Shown: positions 57,977 to 64,000 of the stretch, one piece after another
Layout of the letters: each line of letters opens with the position of its first letter
Position numbering within the stretch: the stretch's first letter is position 1
Origin: Bremerella sp. P1
GTDB taxonomy: Bacteria; Planctomycetota; Planctomycetia; Pirellulales; Pirellulaceae
Assembly (NCBI RefSeq): GCF_028748185.1
Contig: NZ_CP118164.1
Span: 1 to 64,000 of the forward strand
Length of the DNA: 64,000 bases
Reading direction: 5' to 3'
Notes under the pieces: model-generated
What the model was told of the DNA's origin: nothing
The model's database searches: none
Seen by the model: the letters and a program-made list of their open reading frames with translations, nothing else
Program-made: the position numbers and the translations under genes

Positions 57977-59005
57977 TTAAAGGATCTCAAAATCGACTTT
58001 GCCACAGCCTAACCGGAGCTCGAACGGCTGACCGGAAGCCACGTCCAACATGGCTTGGGCCAGGTTATTCTTCAGCAACAGCCTTAAGCCTACGTACGAA
58101 CTGGTGAGCCGCGGATTCAAGTCGACCGCGACGTCGTCCGTTCCCTCGGGACAAGGCCCCAAGATCATATCAAGCCCCACATAGCCCCGAAAAGGGGGCA
58201 TCGCCCTAATTGCTTGCGCCGCAAGGCGATGCGCTCGTACGTTCAGCTCGGTCCGGATGGGCAAGCTACCTCCATGATATTTCAAATCTTTATCAAGTGA
58301 CTGATACGCAGCCGGCAAAAGAAAGAATTCCGTACCATCGCCCAGCGCAGAGCAACTGACGGCTCGGCCAACAGCCTTTGGCTGTATGAGATATTTTTCG
58401 CTGTTGATTAAGGCCCCATTTATTTCGAATCCGGCATTCCAAGAAAGTACTCCCTCCGAGCCTGCCCCGTCCGAGGGCTTCGTGACCACCGGCAGGTCTA
58501 ATAAATGCTCCCAGCTTGAACGCTCGCTGACTTGAAACGTGTCGATCGTGCGAACCGATGCGTCCCGCCACCGCTGGAAGCACGTCCATTTGCAAGCGGC
58601 CTGCTCAACGAAGTTCGCTTCGGGGCTGATCAGGAAAGCACCGTCATCTTCTGCCCACTGGGTCCGTGCGAGGTGTAGGCCATCGAATTCAGGTGCGATC
58701 ACCAGCGTGGCCTGGGTCGATTTAACGGCATCGCGAAACGCCGCTCGCTCTCCCTCAATTCCTTCGACCGCGATTTGCTCAGCGGCGGCGACCGATAACG
58801 TCGGCAGACGAGAGTCACGCAGCACGGTTACCGACATGCCTTCGATGGCGGCGAAGTCTTCGACGACAGCGGCCAGCATGGCCGTGCCTTCTTTCAGCAG
58901 AGACCCACTCGGGGCGGGCGAACCGGGGACTGAATAGAGACCACCCCCGGTAATCAATTCATAAACAAAGACACTGCGAGGATAGGGGTCTTGCGACGCC
59001 ATCAC
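57977..59005 (-). CDS. mfnD: ATP-grasp protein, MfnD-like (tyramine/tyrosine-glutamate ligase)
   Basis: A 342-residue protein with an N-terminal pre-ATP-grasp part ('VFVYELITGGG', then 'GSLLKEGTAMLAAVVEDF') and an ATP-grasp core: 'VVTKPSDGAGSEGV' is the ATP-binding loop and 'GYVGLDMILG' followed by 'VAVDLNPRLTSSYVGLR' the metal-binding end. These match MfnD, which adds glutamate to tyramine in methanofuran synthesis; in bacteria the related carrier starts from tyrosine. The two ATGs at 59005/59002 are near the stop of sufT (56 bp). Context with MfnF and MfnE supports the role. General ATP-grasp ligase is the cautious alternative. Confidence 0.75.
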   Translation of the reverse strand: MMASQDPYPRSVFVYELITGGGLYSVPGSPAPSGSLLKEGTAMLAAVVEDFAAIEGMSVTVLRDSRLPTLSVAAAEQIAVEGIEGERAAFRDAVKSTQATLVIAPEFDGLHLARTQWAEDDGAFLISPEANFVEQAACKWTCFQRWRDASVRTIDTFQVSERSSWEHLLDLPVVTKPSDGAGSEGVLSWNAGFEINGALINSEKYLIQPKAVGRAVSCSALGDGTEFFLLPAAYQSLDKDLKYHGGSLPIRTELNVRAHRLAAQAIRAMPPFRGYVGLDMILGPCPEGTDDVAVDLNPRLTSSYVGLRLLLKNNLAQAMLDVASGQPFELRLGCGKVDFEIL

Positions 59006-59061
59006 TAACGCTTCTTGCCCCCATCTAAGTTGTGCGAATCGACTTCAACCGGTGAAGCCGT

Positions 59062-59382
59062 TTAGAAGATACCCAGTTGATCGCGGGCGTCCTCGGTCAT
59101 GCGATCAGGCGACCATGGCGGGTCCATGACGATCTTCACGTCGACGTCGCCAACTCCTTCCATCTGCGAAACGAACTGCTTCGCACCACCAATCAGCTGC
59201 GGGCCGGCCGGACACGCAGGGCTGGTCATGGTCATGTTAATCAAGACTTTCTTGTCTTCCGAGTCTTCGATATCCTCGAAGTTGACCTCGTAAACCAGGC
59301 CCAGATCGACGATGTTCACAAACAATTCCGGGTCGATCACGTTCTTGAGTTGTTCGCGGACAGTGTCTTCCGTTAGTGCCAT
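59062..59382 (-). CDS. sufT: SufT-type MIP18/DUF59 Fe-S maturation protein
   Basis: A 106-residue DUF59 protein. 'VIDPELFVNIVDLGLVYEV' (15-33) is the family start, 'MTMTSPACPAGPQL' holds the conserved Cys57, and 'VDVKIVMDPPWSPDRMTEDAR' is the C-terminal signature. SufT helps the maturation of Fe-S proteins, mainly under high Fe-S demand. It starts 14 bp after the Rieske gene and belongs to the suf run. Confidence 0.93.
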   Translation of the reverse strand: MALTEDTVREQLKNVIDPELFVNIVDLGLVYEVNFEDIEDSEDKKVLINMTMTSPACPAGPQLIGGAKQFVSQMEGVGDVDVKIVMDPPWSPDRMTEDARDQLGIF

Positions 59383-59396
59383 CGGTGGGCTCCTTC

Positions 59397-59711
59397 TTAA
59401 TCAACAAGGCGAACGTAGATATCGCCCGCTTCAATCTTCGCTTCGTGAACCTGGGTTGGCTGAGTCGCTGGCATCAGCGTTGCCTTACCGGTCCGAATGT
59501 CAAACTTGGCTCCGTGACGAGGGCACTCGATTTCGTAACCTTCCAAGTCCCCTTCGCCCAGCGGTCCGTCGTCGTGGGTGCAAACGTCATCCAAGCAGTA
59601 TACCTGACCTCCGGCATGAATGACGATCACAAAACGATCGTCGACTTCAAAGACTTCTTTTCCAGGATCAGGAATCTCACTGAGGGCCGCGACACGCACA
59701 AAGTCGGACAT
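59397..59711 (-). CDS. Rieske [2Fe-2S] ferredoxin-like protein
   Basis: A 104-residue protein of the ferredoxin-subunit type. The cluster ligands are Cys44-x-His46 and Cys63-x2-His66 ('VCTHDDGPLGEGDLEG' and 'ECPRHGAKFDI'). It is soluble. Such Rieske proteins sit in suf operons of many bacteria, where they may give electrons or test cluster loading. It lies 70 bp after sufD and 14 bp before sufT. Confidence 0.93.
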   Translation of the reverse strand: MSDFVRVAALSEIPDPGKEVFEVDDRFVIVIHAGGQVYCLDDVCTHDDGPLGEGDLEGYEIECPRHGAKFDIRTGKATLMPATQPTQVHEAKIEAGDIYVRLVD

Positions 59712-59781
59712 TCGGGTTACTTACTTGCAGAGCAGGGTGTGGTTGGTTGTTTTCGAGTGATCGGCTGGAGCAGGCCGTTCT

Positions 59782-61107
59782 TTATTCGTATTCGCGAACA
59801 CGGGTGGCGATCGCGTGGCCCAGGGCTTCACGAACCGATTCGAGCGTGATGCGGTCGAAGACCTGCTGAAAGAAGCCGGTCACGATCATTCGCATCGCTT
59901 CTTTGCGGGTATAACCGCGAGCCATGGCGTAGAAAATTTGCTCTTCGTCTACCTTGCCGGTCGTGGCACCGTGGGTGCAGCGAACGTCGTCCGCTTCGAT
60001 TTCCAAACCAGGGATCGAGTCAGCACGGCTGTGCTCGGTCAGCAGCAGATTGTCGATACGCTGGTAGCCGTCAGTCTTCTGAGCACCCGGAGCGACCTTG
60101 ATCATGCCTCGCCACACGGTGCGCGAGTGATCTTGCAAGGCCGCTTTGTAGAGGAAGTTGCTCGTGCAACTCGGGGCACGGTGATACTGCTGCGTGTGGT
60201 AGGAAAGATGCTGCTTCCCTTCGGTGAAGAGCACCCCGTTCACTTCGCAGTGAGCACCCGGCTTGTCGAGGGCAACATGCTGATTCACTTTCGACAGGCG
60301 GCTACCCAGGGCACCCAGCGTCCAGAACAAATTGCCGTCTTGGCCGACGCAACCTTTCTGCTGAGCGAAGTGCCAGACCTTCTCGCCCCAGTTCTGCAGG
60401 TTCACGAAGCGGAGGTTGGCTCGATCGCCCACGATCACTTCAATCGCACCACAGTGGAAGCCAGGCTGGTCGTCGTCCAGGCTGGCCGACTCGGTCAGCA
60501 CGGTAGCCTGGGCACCTTCTTCCAGCACGATCAACGTGTGGGCCAGGTCGACCCCGTTGTCGCCGATCAGGTTCAAAACGTGCAGCGGCTGCTCGACCTG
60601 CACGTTGCGCGGGACGAACAGAAACGCACCGCCACTAAAGTAAGCGGCATGCAGTGCACTAAACTTGTCGAAGTTCGGATCGAACTCACCTTGGAAGAGA
60701 TATTTCTTCACCAGGTCGCCATGCTCGGCCAGCACGGTGCGGAAGTCACCGAAGATGACACCCTTTGCTTTGAGTTCTTCGCTGATGGTGCTGACGGCCG
60801 TCTTGCCATTCAACGAAATCACCTGCCCGCCGATGTCGACTCCTTCGGCCAACAGGCCACTAGGAAGGGTCGCCGGATCGACTTCGGTGGTGAAGCAAGG
60901 CGGATTGAACTTCTTCAGGTTGAAGCCGCGGATGTCGGTTCGCATCCACTCTTCTTCCTTGCGGGTTGGCCAGTCCTTCTGCTCGAAGCTCTCGAAGGCG
61001 TCCTGGCGAAGATCGACAAGCCACTGTGGCTCGTTCAGCTGATTGACGTAATCGTTGAATGCTTCGGCATTCCAGTTTTCGACGGAGGTTGCAGCTGCCA
61101 CGCTCAT
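59782..61107 (-). CDS. sufD: SufD, scaffold subunit of the SUF Fe-S assembly complex
   Basis: A 441-residue SufB/SufD-fold protein of the SufD group. The N-terminal helical part ends with 'WPTRKEEEWMRTDIRGFNLKKF', typical of SufD, and the beta-helix core ends with 'ADDVRCTHGATTGKVDEEQIFYAMARGYTRKEA', with the SufD His in 'CTHGATTG'. SufBC2D builds clusters in the cytoplasm. It sits 104 bp after sufB and starts with ATG. Confidence 0.95.
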   Translation of the reverse strand: MSVAAATSVENWNAEAFNDYVNQLNEPQWLVDLRQDAFESFEQKDWPTRKEEEWMRTDIRGFNLKKFNPPCFTTEVDPATLPSGLLAEGVDIGGQVISLNGKTAVSTISEELKAKGVIFGDFRTVLAEHGDLVKKYLFQGEFDPNFDKFSALHAAYFSGGAFLFVPRNVQVEQPLHVLNLIGDNGVDLAHTLIVLEEGAQATVLTESASLDDDQPGFHCGAIEVIVGDRANLRFVNLQNWGEKVWHFAQQKGCVGQDGNLFWTLGALGSRLSKVNQHVALDKPGAHCEVNGVLFTEGKQHLSYHTQQYHRAPSCTSNFLYKAALQDHSRTVWRGMIKVAPGAQKTDGYQRIDNLLLTEHSRADSIPGLEIEADDVRCTHGATTGKVDEEQIFYAMARGYTRKEAMRMIVTGFFQQVFDRITLESVREALGHAIATRVREYE

Positions 61108-61211
61108 GATATCGCTAATGTTCGGGTCTTATCTGTCAAAGAAAAATGGCCAAGCACGCCAGCTCGATCGACGCTGCTTGGCCCAAATTTGGAGACGAAA
61201 AGTTCAGTCGA

Positions 61212-62627
<1,416 letters not shown>

Positions 62628-62747
62628 AGTCTCTCCAAACTATTGAATATCGTCGAAGGCGATTGATGGGGTGCTTCGCGTGTTGTGCCTGGTCGCAGTT
62701 CAGGCGGCGAAGGCGAGTCGTTCGCCCAGTGACTAAATGATCCGTGA

Positions 62748-63566
62748 TTAAACCGCTTGCTCTTCCTCTTCTTGCATCGCACGTTCCATGGCAGCCGCTT
62801 CCGGATATGCCTTGCGAACGCGATCGTAACCGCTGGAATGCAGTTCGTGAGCCAGTTCGACGCCGCCACTTTCGACGATACGTCCACCGAGCATCACGTG
62901 GGCATGCGAGGGTGGGTTGTGTTCGAGCAACTTGTCATGGTGAGTGATGATCAACAGGCCCATCTCTTCGCCACCGATCTGAGCGATACTCTGGCTGGCC
63001 AAACGCACGGCGTCGGCGTCCAGACCACTATCGGTCTCGTCCAGGATGGCGAACTTCGGCTGCAGCATGGCCAGCTGAAGGATTTCAGCCCGCTTCATTT
63101 CACCGCCCGAGAAGCCATCGTTGACGTAACGACGAGCGAACTCGGTGTCCATCTGAAGCTGGTTCATCTTCTCTTTGATTTCGCGACGGAACTCACGCAT
63201 CGGGATGAGGTCTTCCCCTTCCTTACGCTCTGGATTCCGGACGTTGGTCGTCGCATGACGCAGGAAGTCCGCCAGGCGAACGCCAGGGATGGCGATCGGA
63301 CGCTGGAAGGCCATGAACAAGCCAAGTCGGGCACGTTCGTCGGCTTCCAATTCAGTGACGTCGACATCGTTCAGCAGAATGCGACCTTCGGTCACTTCGT
63401 ACTTGGGATGCCCCATAATGGCGAAACCGAGCGTGCTCTTACCGGAACCGTTCGGGCCCATCAGAGCATGCGTTTCACCACGCTTCAGTTCCAGGTTCAC
63501 GCCATTGAGGATCGGTTTCTCTTCTACCGAAACGTGTAAATTCTCAATCTTCAATACGTCGGTCAT
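62748..63566 (-). CDS. sufC: SufC, ATPase of the SUF complex
   Basis: A 272-residue ABC-type ATPase. Walker A is GPNGSGKS (37-44), the signature is 'GFSGGEMKRAEILQ', Walker B is 'FAILDETDSGLD', all typical of SufC, as is 'THALMGPNGSGKSTLGFAIMGHPKYEVT' in arrangement. It is the first suf gene here; no sufR, sufS or sufU is in the window. It lies 62 bp after nuoB, so transcription may come from its own promoter or from the nuo genes. Confidence 0.97.
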   Translation of the reverse strand: MTDVLKIENLHVSVEEKPILNGVNLELKRGETHALMGPNGSGKSTLGFAIMGHPKYEVTEGRILLNDVDVTELEADERARLGLFMAFQRPIAIPGVRLADFLRHATTNVRNPERKEGEDLIPMREFRREIKEKMNQLQMDTEFARRYVNDGFSGGEMKRAEILQLAMLQPKFAILDETDSGLDADAVRLASQSIAQIGGEEMGLLIITHHDKLLEHNPPSHAHVMLGGRIVESGGVELAHELHSSGYDRVRKAYPEAAAMERAMQEEEEQAV

Positions 63567-63628
63567 TCGTGACTATTCGCTCTTTTCGAGTCTCAACGGA
63601 GGTAACGCCGGGGGAGGCGTCATGGAAG

Positions 63629-64000
63629 TTATTTACCAGTATGTTTTTGATGTTGGGTCAGCGGGTTTTCCGATCCTGCCGCTTCGACATAACCGGAATG
63701 GTGTGGCACGGGCAACTCGTCATCGACGCGAACCCCGTCCTTCTTATTAATGCGATGTCCGCGGATCTTATCCTGAATTCGCATCAACCCTTCCAACAGT
63801 GCCTCCGGCCGTGGAGGACATCCGGGAACGTAAACGTCCACGGGCACAACCAGGTCAACTCCTTTGACCACGTGATACCCATACTTGAAGTAAGGACCAC
63901 CACCCACGGTGCAAGCGCCCATGGCAATGACGTACTTCGGATCGGGCATCATGTTGTATAGCCGCCGAACTCGGCTGGCCATTTTGTACGTGACGGTACC
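63629..64000 (-). CDS. nuoB: NADH-quinone oxidoreductase subunit B (partial, 5' end beyond window)
   Basis: The C-terminal 124 codons of a NuoB-type protein, cut at the right edge. Visible motifs are '[13 protein letters not shown]', then '[17 protein letters not shown]' and '[22 protein letters not shown]', with two of the four Cys ligands of cluster N2. The Cys-Cys pair of the N-terminal half lies outside. The frame is open to base 64000, so the Met at 63982 is internal. NuoB joins the peripheral arm of complex I to the membrane arm. A basic tail of about 35 residues follows the core. Confidence 0.93.
   Translation of the reverse strand, partial: GTVTYKMASRVRRLYNMMPDPKYVIAMGACTVGGGPYFKYGYHVVKGVDLVVPVDVYVPGCPPRPEALLEGLMRIQDKIRGHRINKKDGVRVDDELPVPHHSGYVEAAGSENPLTQHQKHTGK

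Overview
The window looks like a chromosomal segment of a marine planctomycete of the Pirellulales type (Blastopirellula/Bremerella/Rhodopirellula-like). The reasons are family content, not a database match: Ser/Thr kinases with a short N-terminal 'LT-x-YQA' domain, very large PQQ-type beta-propeller proteins, a DUF1598-like secreted protein, an NPCBM-domain protein, a zinc-ribbon ExbD, Tat-exported Gfo/Idh oxidoreductases, and cofactor genes typical of H4MPT/methanofuran-linked C1 metabolism. I see about 46 protein genes and one tRNA. I see no insertion sequence, prophage, CRISPR array, rRNA or replication origin.

Layout. 1-3260: a Coa1-like small membrane protein, a methyltransferase, a small membrane protein, Maf, and an RluA-type pseudouridine synthase whose start overlaps Maf head to head. 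3391-4800: a membrane Ser/Thr kinase. 4813-16688 (minus): a nine-gene run coding for a prenyltransferase-fold exported protein, a TonB/TolA-shaped bitopic protein, an ExbB/TolQ channel, two ExbD/TolR proteins (one fused to a zinc ribbon), a membrane-anchored beta-propeller protein, a solute-binding protein without a permease, and an unknown exported protein. 17098-17673: tRNA-Phe with a clear promoter, a perfect bidirectional terminator, and an HU-like protein. 18153-22841: a second, 1562-residue exported propeller/TPR protein.

23002-41882 (plus): a roughly 19 kb run of MoxR ATPase, DUF58, a BatA-like protein, a VWA protein, a large coiled-coil membrane protein, a Q/KEGQS-rich exported protein, a TPR-like protein, an NPCBM protein and three tandem trypsin/HtrA-fold proteins. 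Only the first of the three keeps a catalytic triad. Several junctions are 4-nt start/stop overlaps, so the set is probably co-translated and acts at or outside the cytoplasmic membrane.

41851-54421: single metabolic and signalling genes: a sugar-phosphate isomerase-like protein, a Tat Gfo/Idh oxidoreductase with a DoxX-like partner, a MATE exporter, a D-2-hydroxyacid dehydrogenase, a second kinase, a second Gfo/Idh protein, a thioredoxin, a CheX-like protein and an FHA-GAF-sigma54 activator. 54925-56283: an exported DUF1598-like protein. 56340-63566 (minus): sufC-sufB-sufD, a Rieske ferredoxin and sufT, followed by three genes resembling the methanofuran enzymes MfnD, MfnF and MfnE. This places Fe-S cluster assembly next to C1-carrier synthesis. 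The right edge cuts a nuoB gene.

All calls come from reading motifs and gene order by eye. No similarity search was run, and functions of the large planctomycete-type proteins are inferred.
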